Shown here: positions 1-8,680 of the stretch, one piece after another | Layout: each line of letters opens with the position of its first letter | Position numbering within the stretch: the first letter of the stretch is position 1 | DNA from: CAVPGP01 sp963718065 | GTDB lineage: Bacteria > Actinomycetota > Thermoleophilia > Gaiellales > Gaiellaceae | Reading direction: 5' to 3' | Length of the DNA stretch: 64,000 nt | Assembly: GCA_963718065.1 (NCBI GenBank) | Contig: CAVQYE010000013.1 | Coordinates: forward strand, 115,134-179,133 | Notes under the pieces: generated by a model | Told to the model about the DNA's origin: nothing | Database searches by the model: none | What the model saw: the letters and a program-made list of their open reading frames with translations, nothing else | Translations under genes and position numbers: made by a program

Positions 1-2
1 AG

Positions 3-1166
3 AAGCTGACCGAGCTCGACAAGGAGCGCGGGCTGGGCGGCAACCGCGTCTACTACTTCGCGGTGCCGCCGGACGCGATCGGCATGCTCGTGAAGGCGCT
101 CGGAGCCCGGCGGACCGCGGAGGGCTGGGTGCGCCTGATCATCGAGAAGCCGTTCGGGAACGACCTCGACTCGGCCCGGGCCCTCAACAGGATGCTGCTC
201 GAGGAGCACTTCACCGAGGACGAGGTCTTCCGGATCGACCACTACCTCGGCAAGGAGACGGTCCAGAACATGCTGGCGCTGCGGTTCGCGAACGGCATCT
301 TCGAGCCGATCTGGAACCGCCAGTTCATCGACCACGTCCAGATCACCGTCGCCGAGTCGATGGGCATCGAAGGCCGCGCCGCGTTCTACGAGCGTGCGGG
401 CGCGATCCGCGACATCTTCCAGAACCACCTGCTCCAGCTCGTCGCGCTGACGGCCATGGAGCCGCCGATCGACTTCACCGCCGAGTCGGTGCGAAACGAG
501 AAGGTGAAGGTGCTGAAGGCGATGCACACGCCGGGGCCGAAGTCGGTCGTTCGCGGCCAGTACGGGCGAGGGTTCATCGAGGGCGTTGAGGTGCCCGGCT
601 ACCGCGAGGAGGAGGGCGTCGCGTCCGACTCGATGACCGAGACGTTCGTCGCGGCCAAGCTGTACGTCGACAACTGGCGCTGGGCCGACACGCCGTTCTA
701 CGTCCGGATGGGGAAGCGGCTCGCCCGCCGTGAGACGACGATCGCGATCCAGTTCAAGCGCGCCCCGCACCCGCCGTTCGACGAAGGCGACAGCGAGGCG
801 CTGCGCCCGAACGTGCTGCTGATCCACGTGCAGCCCGACGAGGGCGTGTCGCTGGCGATCGGCGCCAAGGTGCCGGGGCAGGGGATGTCGATCCGCACCG
901 TCCACATGGACTTCCTCTACGGCGGCGCGTTCCGCACCAGCCTGCCGGAGGCGTACGAGCGGCTGATCCTCGACGCCATGCTCGGCGACGCGACGCTCTT
1001 CACGCGGACGGACGAGGTCGAGGAGCAGTGGTCGCTCGTCGACGCGATCATCGCCGCGTGGCGCCGGGACAAGCCGTCGTTCCCGAACTACGCCGCGGGC
1101 ACGTGGGGGCCGCGTTCGTCGGACGAGCTCGTGCACCGGGACGGACGGTCGTGGCGTCGGCACTAG
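3..1166 (+). CDS. zwf: Glucose-6-phosphate 1-dehydrogenase, 5' truncated by window edge
   Basis: Oxidises glucose 6-phosphate to 6-phosphogluconolactone with NAD(P)+, the first step of the oxidative pentose phosphate pathway, in the cytoplasm. The frame is open from base 3, so about 387 residues are visible and roughly the first 110, including the N-terminal nucleotide-binding motif, lie outside the window. The family active-site signature RIDHYLGKE starts at about base 231, and the C-terminal domain continues to the stop with no break. The next gene, opcA, begins inside its last 16 bases, the usual zwf-opcA arrangement of Actinobacteria and Cyanobacteria. The identification is secure; only the N-terminus is missing. 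Confidence 0.97.
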   Translation, partial: KLTELDKERGLGGNRVYYFAVPPDAIGMLVKALGARRTAEGWVRLIIEKPFGNDLDSARALNRMLLEEHFTEDEVFRIDHYLGKETVQNMLALRFANGIFEPIWNRQFIDHVQITVAESMGIEGRAAFYERAGAIRDIFQNHLLQLVALTAMEPPIDFTAESVRNEKVKVLKAMHTPGPKSVVRGQYGRGFIEGVEVPGYREEEGVASDSMTETFVAAKLYVDNWRWADTPFYVRMGKRLARRETTIAIQFKRAPHPPFDEGDSEALRPNVLLIHVQPDEGVSLAIGAKVPGQGMSIRTVHMDFLYGGAFRTSLPEAYERLILDAMLGDATLFTRTDEVEEQWSLVDAIIAAWRRDKPSFPNYAAGTWGPRSSDELVHRDGRSWRRH

Positions 1167-2011
1167 ACATCGATCCCTGGACCGGCGAGGACGTGACGAT
1201 GGGCGAGATCGAGCGCGAGCTGGGGCGGCTCCGCGAGGCGTCGGGGAGCTCGTTGCAGCGTACGAGCGTGATGACGCACATCGCGTGGGTGCCGCCGGCC
1301 TGGCTCGACGCCGCACGAGGGACGCTCGCCGGGCTCGCCGAGCGCCATCCGTCGCGGACGCTCCTGCTCTTCCCGACGCCCGACGCCGAGGACGGGATCG
1401 ACGCGGTGCTCTCGCTCGTCTGCTTCCCACTCGGCGAGCGGGCGATCTGCGCGGACGTGATCGAGCTGACGCTGCGCGGCGGCCGGTCGCACGCGCCGGC
1501 GTCGATCGTCCTGCCGTTGCTGATTCCCGACCTGCCCGCCTTCTGCCGCTGGCGCGGCGAGCCGAGCTTCGGCCAGCCGGAGTTCGAGCAGATGGTGGAC
1601 GTGGTCGACCGGCTCGTCGTCGACTCGGACGAGTGGGGCGAGCTGCGGTACGGCGACCTCGCGGCGGTCTTCGAGCGGACCGCTGTGTCGGACATCGCCT
1701 GGGCGCGCACGCTGCCGTGGCGCCGGCTGCTCGCCGGCTACTGGCCCGCGATCGCCGGCCAGGAGATCCGCGTGCGGGGGCCCATGCCCGAGGCAACGCT
1801 TCTCCGCGCCTGGCTCGGCGCCCGGCTAAAGCGGGCGATCCGCCCGGTCGAGCAGGCGGATCAGCTCGGTGTCCAGCTCGGCGGCGAGGTGCTGCCCCGT
1901 CCCGCGGACGAGGGCAAGTCGGGGGCGGATCTGCTCTCGGACGAGCTCGACCGGTTCGGCCGCGACCGGATCTACGAGGAGGCTGTCGTCGCGGCCGCTG
2001 GGGCTACTTGA
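1151..2011 (+). CDS. opcA: Glucose-6-phosphate dehydrogenase assembly protein OpcA
   Basis: OpcA family proteins promote assembly and activity of glucose-6-phosphate dehydrogenase. About 286 residues if translation starts at the GTG at 1151, which overlaps the end of zwf. The open frame extends back to 1028, but that part is only the out-of-frame shadow of zwf, and the conserved protein begins around DIDPWTGEDV. The body contains the RTSVMTHIAWVPP and LLFPTP stretches typical of the family. No transmembrane segment or signal peptide is seen. The stop overlaps the stop of the convergent gene at 2004 by 8 nt. The family call rests on recognised sequence plus position after zwf. Confidence 0.93.
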   Translation: MASALDIDPWTGEDVTMGEIERELGRLREASGSSLQRTSVMTHIAWVPPAWLDAARGTLAGLAERHPSRTLLLFPTPDAEDGIDAVLSLVCFPLGERAICADVIELTLRGGRSHAPASIVLPLLIPDLPAFCRWRGEPSFGQPEFEQMVDVVDRLVVDSDEWGELRYGDLAAVFERTAVSDIAWARTLPWRRLLAGYWPAIAGQEIRVRGPMPEATLLRAWLGARLKRAIRPVEQADQLGVQLGGEVLPRPADEGKSGADLLSDELDRFGRDRIYEEAVVAAAGAT

Positions 2012-3680
2012 CGACTTTGAACTGGTTGCCCGTGATCTTCAGGGCGACCGGCGCAGACCACGTCATGTTCTGAGCGCCCGTCGGGAGTGAGGGGTTGATG
2101 CCGCGAACGCGGTACCACCAAGTTCCCTGGGTCGTGATCGGCAGCACCGCCGACGTCGCATGCGTCTGCAACGTGCCGGCCTTTCGCCACGGATAGAGCC
2201 TGTCCTTCGCCCACTCGACGTCGTACGTGATGGCGCCGGTCGCGGGCTGCCAGGCGATGAGCGGAGTGCTGTGGAAGGTCGGTGTGCCCTTGACCGCGGA
2301 GATGACGCGGCCGGTCGGCGAGACGCCGGACACGTACGGGGTCGAGGACTCCGCGACGACCGGCTTCGACACCTTGCCGAAGCTGCCGAGACGCCCTGCC
2401 TCGCAGGCGTCCTGCGGGACGTTCAGATCGTGGTACTCGACCGGCTGCGGGTCGCCTGGGATGGCGACGTCGCCGATCGCGAGCACCTGAACCGGGACGA
2501 CGGTCCAGTAGTAGCGGCCGTTTGGCCAGCCGCTGTCCCAGAGATCGACCCGTGCGACCCCGCCACCGGCGGCGCCGTCGACCGCGTTCCCCGGATCCTC
2601 GTTCGTGAGTGCCTTCTCGCCCTCGGCGGTGTACACCGCGCCCTCGGAGCCGCCGCTCGCGACGATGCCCGTGCGTGCCTTCCCGATGGCCGACGTGTCC
2701 TGCGGGAGGGTCAGCGGGCCGCCCTTGGTGCGCGGCGCGAACGCCGGGCTGCCGACGACCGAGCCGGTGAAGACGCGATTCACGCAGTGGTCGTCGGTGA
2801 AGATGTAGACGCGATAGAGGGGGCTGCCGACGTTGATCCCCGGCATGTTCGCCTGCGCGCCGCTCCAGCCGAAGCCGGGGGTGAGCTCGTGCGGCTTCGC
2901 TGCGCCCGCGGACACGTACTCGTCAGAGGCGGTGATGTTCGGCGTCAGCGTTCCGTGTGTCGTGGCCGGGTTGACGCTCGTGAACGTGGGGCTCCAGGGC
3001 CCGTACGAGACGCGAGGCAGGCCGTTCTTGACGGCGATCGTGGCGTCGACATAGCGCACCGCGCGCACGCGCCAGCGAATCGGATTCGTCCAGGCGCTCG
3101 ACTCGTGGAAGGTGTAGAACTCGCGCTCGTCCGCGACGTTCGTCGTCGTCTGGAACGCCTTGGCGGGTGTGACTTCCGGATAGAGGACGTCGTACGCGGT
3201 CGCGCCTTCGACGGGCGCCCAGCGCACCATCCCCGGCGGCGCGTTCATCTGCTGCGGCACGTCGCTGTCGCGCCAGCGCATGTTGAAGCCGAACGGGACG
3301 CTCCAGTTCGAGATCTTGCCGTTCTTCGCGATTGCCCGGACGTGCGCCCAGAGGGCATACGGCTGGCCGGTCATCCAGGGAAGCTGCAACGGGATCGAGA
3401 CGGCCGGCTGGGCGACCTTGTCGTCGCTCCAGACGATGCCGGAATCCGTGAAGTTCTGGTTGGTCGCCAGCTCGAACTCGTAGCGCACCGCATTGCGCGA
3501 GGCGTTCCACGAGAAGGCCGGCGTGCGCGGGAATGTGCGCATTGCGGGCTCGTCGGCGCGGAGCAGGAAGCCCCGCAGGCTCGACGGAGCGGTCGGCGCG
3601 GCAGCCGAGATCGGTCCGGCCGCCTGCGCGGAGGCGCAGACGAATAGGACGAGCGGAGCGAGAAACGCAAGCTTGCGCAC
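2004..3680 (-). CDS. Secreted fibronectin type III-like surface protein
   Basis: A 558-residue exported protein. Residues 1-20 form a signal peptide (basic MRK, hydrophobic core, then AQAA). The rest is several beta-sandwich-like repeats, each with a pattern such as PAFSWNASRNAVRYEFELA or PLIAWQPATGAITYDVEWA, followed by a YYWTVV or WWYRVRG strand. This resembles FN3 domains that mediate surface binding. No catalytic motif is visible. It starts with GTG at 3680, 24 nt after the amidase gene on the same strand, so the two may be co-transcribed. Function is unknown; an adhesion or polymer-binding role is only an inference from the fold. Confidence 0.8.
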   Translation of the reverse strand: MRKLAFLAPLVLFVCASAQAAGPISAAAPTAPSSLRGFLLRADEPAMRTFPRTPAFSWNASRNAVRYEFELATNQNFTDSGIVWSDDKVAQPAVSIPLQLPWMTGQPYALWAHVRAIAKNGKISNWSVPFGFNMRWRDSDVPQQMNAPPGMVRWAPVEGATAYDVLYPEVTPAKAFQTTTNVADEREFYTFHESSAWTNPIRWRVRAVRYVDATIAVKNGLPRVSYGPWSPTFTSVNPATTHGTLTPNITASDEYVSAGAAKPHELTPGFGWSGAQANMPGINVGSPLYRVYIFTDDHCVNRVFTGSVVGSPAFAPRTKGGPLTLPQDTSAIGKARTGIVASGGSEGAVYTAEGEKALTNEDPGNAVDGAAGGGVARVDLWDSGWPNGRYYWTVVPVQVLAIGDVAIPGDPQPVEYHDLNVPQDACEAGRLGSFGKVSKPVVAESSTPYVSGVSPTGRVISAVKGTPTFHSTPLIAWQPATGAITYDVEWAKDRLYPWRKAGTLQTHATSAVLPITTQGTWWYRVRGINPSLPTGAQNMTWSAPVALKITGNQFKVVK

Positions 3681-3704
3681 ACACCTTGTTTCGGCAGACG
3701 GGGC

Positions 3705-4817
3705 TCAGGCCTTGAGCGCGGCCTCGAGCAGGAGCCCGGCGGCGAGCACGAGCCCGTCTGACCCGGGAGGGCCCGTCAGCTGCAGCGAAGCGGGGAGACC
3801 CTCCTCGGCCGTTCCGCACGGCAGAGCCAGAACCGGCCAGCCGAGCGCGTTGAACGGATAGGTGAAGCGCGTGATCCACTGGCGCTCGGCGATCTCGTCG
3901 ATGTCCGCGCGGGGCGCGACGAACGGCATGGTGGGCGTGATCAGGAGGTCGGCGCCGCCGAGCGCTTCCTCGGCCCGGAGCCGGTAGTCGTCACGAACCT
4001 GCGTCGCCCGGGTGGCCTCGGCGTCGGTGATCTCGAGGCATCGCTCGATCTTCGGCCGGATGTTCTCGCCGTAGAGCTCCGCGTTCTCGGCGTAGAGCTC
4101 GCGGTGCACGTCGGCGATCTCGCGCATGAACGCATCGCTCGTCCCGCTCGCGTCGGGGAAGTCGATCGCCCGGTGGTGCGGGAAGAGGGCCGCGGCGGCC
4201 TCGACGCGGGCGCGCACGAGCGGTGCCGCGTGCTCCGTCCAGGCGACGGCGATCGTCACGTCGGCGAGCGAGGCGAACGTGGGGCGCGCGAGCGTGGGCG
4301 CGAGCGTTTGCATCAGCTCGACGCAGGCCGCCACGTCGTTGCCCATCGGGCCGACGTGGTCGTAGCTCGGCGCGAGAGGGAAGACGCCCTCCGTCGAGAC
4401 GAGCCCGTAGCCCGGCTTGAAGCCGGTCGTGCCGGTGCAGGCCGCCGGGATGCGGATCGACCCGCCGCTGTCGGTACCGAGTGCCGCGTCGGCGAGCCTG
4501 AGCACGAGTGCCGCCGCCGACCCGCCGCTCGAGCCGCCCGCTGTGTGGCCGGGCGCCCGCGGGTTCGGGACCGTTCCGTAGTGGACGTTCTGCGACGTAA
4601 CGCCGTACGCGAACTCGTGCAGGTTCGTCTTGCCGACGTTCGTCCAGCCGGCTTCCTCGAGCGCCAGCACCGAGGGTGCCGACTCGGTCGGAACGTGCTC
4701 CGCGAAGACGGCCGACCCGTAGGTCGTGCGGATGCCCGCAGTGTCGAAGAGATCCTTGACGGCGAGGCGCCTGCCCGCGTCGCCGCCACCGAGCTCGGTG
4801 ATCCAAACGCCGTCCAT
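3705..4817 (-). CDS. Amidase signature family hydrolase
   Basis: A 370-residue member of the amidase signature family, which hydrolyses amide bonds with a Ser-Ser-Lys triad. The lysine lies in VKDLFDTAG near residue 21, the glycine/serine-rich loop is GGSSGGSAAAL, and the nucleophile lies in GTDSGGSIRIPA. It is shorter than the usual 450-500 residues, mainly in the middle and at the C-terminus. I chose the ATG at 4817 because the longer frame to 4898 reads back through the REP-like repeat (4841-4886). No gatB or gatC lies nearby, so it is not the tRNA amidotransferase subunit. The substrate cannot be told from sequence. Confidence 0.9.
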   Translation of the reverse strand: MDGVWITELGGGDAGRRLAVKDLFDTAGIRTTYGSAVFAEHVPTESAPSVLALEEAGWTNVGKTNLHEFAYGVTSQNVHYGTVPNPRAPGHTAGGSSGGSAAALVLRLADAALGTDSGGSIRIPAACTGTTGFKPGYGLVSTEGVFPLAPSYDHVGPMGNDVAACVELMQTLAPTLARPTFASLADVTIAVAWTEHAAPLVRARVEAAAALFPHHRAIDFPDASGTSDAFMREIADVHRELYAENAELYGENIRPKIERCLEITDAEATRATQVRDDYRLRAEEALGGADLLITPTMPFVAPRADIDEIAERQWITRFTYPFNALGWPVLALPCGTAEEGLPASLQLTGPPGSDGLVLAAGLLLEAALKA

Positions 4818-4840
4818 TCCGCATTCTCGCCTGCGAAGCG

Positions 4841-4962
4841 CTGTGGATGGCTTGTCACACTTCCTTGATACTTGGTCTGACCACGGAAATCGCGGCAAAG
4901 GCGCATGGCTCCTGCAACTGTGGACAATGCGTCACGCTTCCTTGACAGTTGGTCTGACCACG
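4841..4962. repeat. Tandem pair of REP-like repeats (copies A and B)
   Basis: Two direct copies of a ~45-bp unit at 4841-4886 and 4918-4962, exactly 77 bp apart. Each unit starts TGTGGA, then has TCAC and CTTCCTTGA, and ends in the palindrome TGGTCTGACCA (4873-4883 and 4950-4960) followed by CG. The same unit occurs twice more, in reverse orientation and with the same 77-bp offset, beside the RAYT gene at 25.7 kb. The pair lies in the 210-bp gap between the divergently placed amidase start and the Nudix gene end. Confidence 0.85.
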
Positions 4963-5027
4963 AGTGGTTCGCTTTGGCCATGGCTGGAAAGGCCGCGTTT
5001 TTGCCCCGCCTGGCTGCATCGCCCGGG

Positions 5028-5639
5028 TTAGTCGAAGTCGGCCGGCAACGATGCGTCGCGCAGGTGCTCGAACGCTCGCGCGAGGTGCTCCGCCGGGGTG
5101 CGGCGCGACAGCTCCGGCAGGTCGTCTTCGGCGAAGAAGCCCGCCTCGATGATCTCGCTCGCCTGCACCGGCTCCGGCTCGACGTCGTCCAGCTCGCAGA
5201 GGAAGTACACCTTGTAGGCGTAGAAGGGCCACCGTGCCTTGGCACGCACGTCGCGCTCGTAGAGGCCGATCAGCTTCACGGCGCGGCCGCGGTAGCCGCT
5301 CTCCTCGCCCAGCTCCTTCTCGGCCGCGCGGCTCGGCTTCTCGCCCACCTCGGCCCAGCCGCCGGGGAGCGTCCAGAGTCCGTCGTCGAGCCCGCGGACG
5401 AGCAGCACGCGCCCGTCGCGGAACGCCGCGGCCCGCACGTCGACCTTCGGCGTCGCGTGCCCTGTCTCGAGGCGGAACGCGACGAGCAGCTCCTCGCGCT
5501 CGACCTCGCCCGACGAAGCCATCTCGGCAGCGACGAGTCGCACCTCCTCGTAACGCTCGCGCTCGAACGCGCTCTCGGTGTACGTGAGCCCGCTCTGTGC
5601 GACCGCCTGCAAGCGTCGCACCCAGTCGAGCCACGTCAC
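5028..5639 (-). CDS. Nudix hydrolase with N-terminal helical domain
   Basis: A 203-residue Nudix hydrolase. The N-terminal ~60 residues (WLDWVRRLQAVAQSGLTYTE...) match the helical extension of Nudix enzymes that act on nucleoside-diphosphate-linked compounds, and the catalytic domain follows. The Nudix box reads GWAEVGEKPSRAAEKELGEESG; the usual REUXEE is KELGEE, a conservative R-to-K change, with the metal-binding glutamates kept. It starts with GTG at 5639, 2 nt after the stop of the one-helix peptide, so it is probably the last gene of the cytochrome oxidase operon. The substrate is unknown. Confidence 0.9.
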   Translation of the reverse strand: MTWLDWVRRLQAVAQSGLTYTESAFERERYEEVRLVAAEMASSGEVEREELLVAFRLETGHATPKVDVRAAAFRDGRVLLVRGLDDGLWTLPGGWAEVGEKPSRAAEKELGEESGYRGRAVKLIGLYERDVRAKARWPFYAYKVYFLCELDDVEPEPVQASEIIEAGFFAEDDLPELSRRTPAEHLARAFEHLRDASLPADFD

Positions 5640-5641
5640 GT

Positions 5642-5833
5642 CTAGTCGAGCGCCAGGTAGACGAGCGCGACGCCGACCGTACCGGCGAAGAGCAGCAGGA
5701 AGAGCCCGAAGAGCGCCCAGCCCCAGAGGAGATTCTTCCGCGCGAGCGCCGCATGTGAGTCGGCCGGCGACGACGCAGGCTTCGACTCGACCGGCGGCTC
5801 GACGGCCGGCTCGGCGACGACCTGCTCACTCAC
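5642..5833 (-). CDS. Small single-helix membrane protein of the cta operon
   Basis: A 63-residue protein that starts with GTG at 5833, overlapping the ctaB stop by GTGA, so it is translationally coupled to ctaB. The first ~30 residues are Pro/Glu/Ala-rich and polar. Residues 34-60 form one strong transmembrane helix (NLLWGWALFGLFLLLFAGTV...). I do not recognise a named family. Position in the operon suggests a small accessory subunit or assembly peptide of the oxidase; this is inference from context only. Confidence 0.7.
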   Translation of the reverse strand: MSEQVVAEPAVEPPVESKPASSPADSHAALARKNLLWGWALFGLFLLLFAGTVGVALVYLALD

Positions 5834-7047
5834 GCGAGCACCGGGTCGAGGGCCATCGCGACGAAGAGCAGTGCCAGGTAGAGGAGCGAATAGTGGAAGA
5901 GCAGGCCCGCGTGCCTGCGCGAGAGCGACCGCTGCAGGACGAGCGCCAGGACCAGGAAGACACCGCCGAGCACGAGCGCCGCGACCAGGTAGAGCGCACC
6001 CATTCCCGCCCAGAGCACCGGTGTCGCCGAGACGCCGATCAGGACAAGCGTGTAGAGGACGATCTGCCGTGCCGTCTCGCGGTCTCCGCGCACGACCGGC
6101 AGCATCGGCACGCCTGCCCGCTGGTAGTTCTCCTTGATCAGGAGTGCAAGCGCCCAGAAGTGCGGCGGCGTCCAGAAGAAGACGATCGCGAACAGCAGCA
6201 GCGCCGCGAGCGTCACGTCGCCGGTCGCCGCGGCGTAGCCGACGAGCGGCGGCACCGCCCCCGCTGCGCCGCCGATGACGATGTTCTGCGGCGTCGAACG
6301 CTTCAGCCACCGTGTGTAGACGAGCACGTAGAAGAGGTTCCCGACGAGCGCCAGCGCCGCGGCGACGACGTTCACGGTCGAGGCGAGCAATGCGAACGAG
6401 AGCGCAGACAGCGCCAGGCCGAACTCCAGTCCCCGCGAGGGCGGCACCCGGCCCGCGGCGATCGGGCGGCGCTCGGTGCGCTTGCCCATCAGGCGATCGA
6501 TGTCGGCGTCGAGCACGTGGTTGAGCGCGGACGCCCCGCCGCACGCGAGCGCGAGCCCGCTCATCGCCGCCAGCAGCTGCCAGCCGCCGGGCCAGCCGCC
6601 GGCTCCGACGAACATCCCGCAGGCGCCGGTGAGCAGAAGCAGCGTCATGATCCGCGGCTTCGTCAGCGTCACGTAGTCCCGCCACGGCCCGTTCGGGACA
6701 GGCTCGCCGCTCCGCAGCGTCAGCGCTGCCAGCACGCAAGTGGCCGCGAAGGCGGCCGCCGCCGCAGCGAGGTGGAAGCCCGGAGCGGTGAGCAGCGCCG
6801 CGAGGCCGAACAGCGCGGTCGCAACGAGCGACGGCACGAGCAGCCGGCGATGCGTCGTCCAGGCGGCCACGAGAATCGCTGCGAGGGGCGGTAGCGCGAG
6901 CGCCGCGAGCAGGCGGTGCGCGTTCCCAGACTCAGTGCCGAGCGACGCGGCGCCCGAGACGACCGCGAGCAGCGTCGCACCGGCGGCCGAGAGCGCCGTC
7001 AGGCGCAGCCACGGTCCCGGAGCAGGGCTCACATCCCTAGAGGCCAT
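5830..7047 (-). CDS. ctaB: Protoheme IX farnesyltransferase (heme O synthase) with N-terminal membrane extension
   Basis: Transfers a farnesyl group to protoheme to make heme O, needed for the heme A of the cytochrome oxidase encoded just upstream. About 405 residues, longer than the usual ~300. The prenyltransferase core starts near WRDYVTLTKPRIMTLLLL, with NHVLDADIDRLMGKRTERRP as the Asp-rich substrate motif and the second motif in the YTRWLKR loop. Before it lie ~120 residues with about four hydrophobic helices that look like a remnant of a heme A synthase (CtaA)-type module. The ATG at 7047 has AGGAGG 5 nt upstream and lies inside the end of ctaD. Confidence 0.93.
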   Translation of the reverse strand: MASRDVSPAPGPWLRLTALSAAGATLLAVVSGAASLGTESGNAHRLLAALALPPLAAILVAAWTTHRRLLVPSLVATALFGLAALLTAPGFHLAAAAAAFAATCVLAALTLRSGEPVPNGPWRDYVTLTKPRIMTLLLLTGACGMFVGAGGWPGGWQLLAAMSGLALACGGASALNHVLDADIDRLMGKRTERRPIAAGRVPPSRGLEFGLALSALSFALLASTVNVVAAALALVGNLFYVLVYTRWLKRSTPQNIVIGGAAGAVPPLVGYAAATGDVTLAALLLFAIVFFWTPPHFWALALLIKENYQRAGVPMLPVVRGDRETARQIVLYTLVLIGVSATPVLWAGMGALYLVAALVLGGVFLVLALVLQRSLSRRHAGLLFHYSLLYLALLFVAMALDPVLA

Positions 7048-8680
7048 AGTCCTCCTGGAGCTTACGGCGCAGGTCACGCAACGGGCGCGCCGACGTCACG
7101 TACGGCACCTGATCGAAGTTGTGCGGCGGCGGCGGCGAGGTCGTGTACCACTCGAGCGTGTCGGCGACCCACGGGTCGTTGCCCGCACGCGGCCCTGACC
7201 GGGTCGTGACGATCACGTTGGCGATGAAGACGAGGACGCCGGCGCCCATCACGTACGAGCCGATCGTCGAGACCAGGTTGTACGCCTCCCAGATGCCGCC
7301 GTGGTGGTACGTGTAGATCCGCCGCGGCATCCCGAGCAGCCCCAGCATGTGCTGCGGGAAGAACGTGACGTTGAAGCCGACGAAGAAGAGCCAGAACTGG
7401 AGCTTCCCGAGGCCGTCGTTCAGCAGCCGTCCGAACATCTTCGGCCACCAGTAGTAGAGCCCGGCGAAGATGCCGAAGATCGAGCCGCCGAAGAGCACGT
7501 AGTGCAGATGGGCGACGACGTAGTACGTGTCCTGCAGCTGCCAGTCGACCGGGAACGCGGCCAGGAAGATCCCGGACAAGCCGCCGATCGTGAAGACCGC
7601 GAGGAAACCGAGCGCGAAGAGCATCGGCGTGTCGAACGAGATGTTGCCGCGCCACAGCGTCGCGAGCCAGTTGAAGATCTTGACGCCGGTCGGCACCGCG
7701 ATCGCCATCGAGCTGAGCATGAAGAACGCGTTCAGGCCCCACGGCAGGCCGACCGTGAACATGTGGTGCGCCCAGACGAGCATCGAGTAGAACGCGATGC
7801 CGACGGTCGAGTAGACGACGGCCTTGTAGCCGAAGATCGGCTTCCGGGCGAAGACCGGGATCACCTCCGAGATGATCCCCATCGCGGGCAGGATCATGAT
7901 GTAGACCTCGGGGTGCCCGAAGAACCAGAAGACGTGCTGGTAGAGCACGGCGTTGCCGCCCTCGCTCGGGATGAAGAAGTGCGTCCCCGCCTGGCGGTCG
8001 AGGAGCAGCAGGGTCAGCCCGGCGGAGAGCACCGGCAGCACGGCGATCAGCAGCCACCCGTAGGTGACGATCGTCCAGACGAAGAGCGGCAGCCGCATCC
8101 AGTTCATGCCGGGGGCGCGCAGGTTGTGGACCGTGACGACGAAGTTGATCGCGCCCGCGAGCGAGGAGAGCGAGAGGATGTGCAGCGAGAGGATCCAGAG
8201 GTCGACGCCGTTCCCGGGCGAATGGGTGTCCGAGAGCGGCACGTAACCCGTCCAGCCCGCCGACGACGGCCCGCCGGCCGCGAAGAACGAGCTGAAGAGG
8301 ACGATCCCGCCCATGACGAAGAGCCAGTAGGAGAGAGCGTTCAGGCGCGGGAAGGCCATGTCCGCGGCGCCGATCATCAACGGCACCAGGAAGTTGCCGA
8401 AGCCGGCGAGGATCGGCACGACGACGAGGAAGATCATCGTCGTCCCGTGCATCGTGAACAGCTGGTTGTACGAGTCCTTCGTGATGAAGTTCTCGTCGGG
8501 CGTCGCGAGCTGCGTCCGGATCAAGAGCGCCATGACGCCGCCGAGCACGAAGAAGACGAGCGTCGTAGCGATGTAGAGGATGCCGATCCGCTTGTGATCG
8601 GTGGTGGTCAGCCAGGACGTGACGCGGCCGCGGCGCCAGTCGGCGCGATAGGGCTGGACGGTGCCGACGTTCGTCGCCAT
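7037..8680 (-). CDS. ctaD: Cytochrome c oxidase subunit I
   Basis: The catalytic subunit of an aa3-type heme-copper oxidase (547 residues, about 12 membrane helices), which reduces O2 to water and pumps protons. Visible ligands are the low-spin heme His in TMHGTTMIFL, the CuB His and cross-linked Tyr region in FFGHPEVYIMILP, the CuB pair in WAHHMFTVG, and the heme His pair in VAHLHYVLFGG. It starts with ATG at 8680, overlapping the ctaC stop by one base. The order ctaC-ctaD-ctaB is a standard operon; no subunit III (ctaE) gene is present nearby. Confidence 0.97.
   Translation of the reverse strand: MATNVGTVQPYRADWRRGRVTSWLTTTDHKRIGILYIATTLVFFVLGGVMALLIRTQLATPDENFITKDSYNQLFTMHGTTMIFLVVVPILAGFGNFLVPLMIGAADMAFPRLNALSYWLFVMGGIVLFSSFFAAGGPSSAGWTGYVPLSDTHSPGNGVDLWILSLHILSLSSLAGAINFVVTVHNLRAPGMNWMRLPLFVWTIVTYGWLLIAVLPVLSAGLTLLLLDRQAGTHFFIPSEGGNAVLYQHVFWFFGHPEVYIMILPAMGIISEVIPVFARKPIFGYKAVVYSTVGIAFYSMLVWAHHMFTVGLPWGLNAFFMLSSMAIAVPTGVKIFNWLATLWRGNISFDTPMLFALGFLAVFTIGGLSGIFLAAFPVDWQLQDTYYVVAHLHYVLFGGSIFGIFAGLYYWWPKMFGRLLNDGLGKLQFWLFFVGFNVTFFPQHMLGLLGMPRRIYTYHHGGIWEAYNLVSTIGSYVMGAGVLVFIANVIVTTRSGPRAGNDPWVADTLEWYTTSPPPPHNFDQVPYVTSARPLRDLRRKLQEDYGL

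Noticed and set aside
1028..1150. Longer opcA start at 1028
   Set aside because: The extra codons are the out-of-frame image of zwf and look unlike the OpcA N-terminus; GTG at 1151 fits better.
2160..3647. Long open frame opposite the FN3-like gene (495 codons)
   Set aside because: Arg/Ala/Gly/Asp-rich composition without domains, no ribosome site; a typical antisense shadow in high-GC coding DNA, like many others in the window.
3705..4817. GatA subunit of the tRNA amidotransferase
   Set aside because: Shorter than GatA, and no gatB or gatC is present; better called a general amidase.
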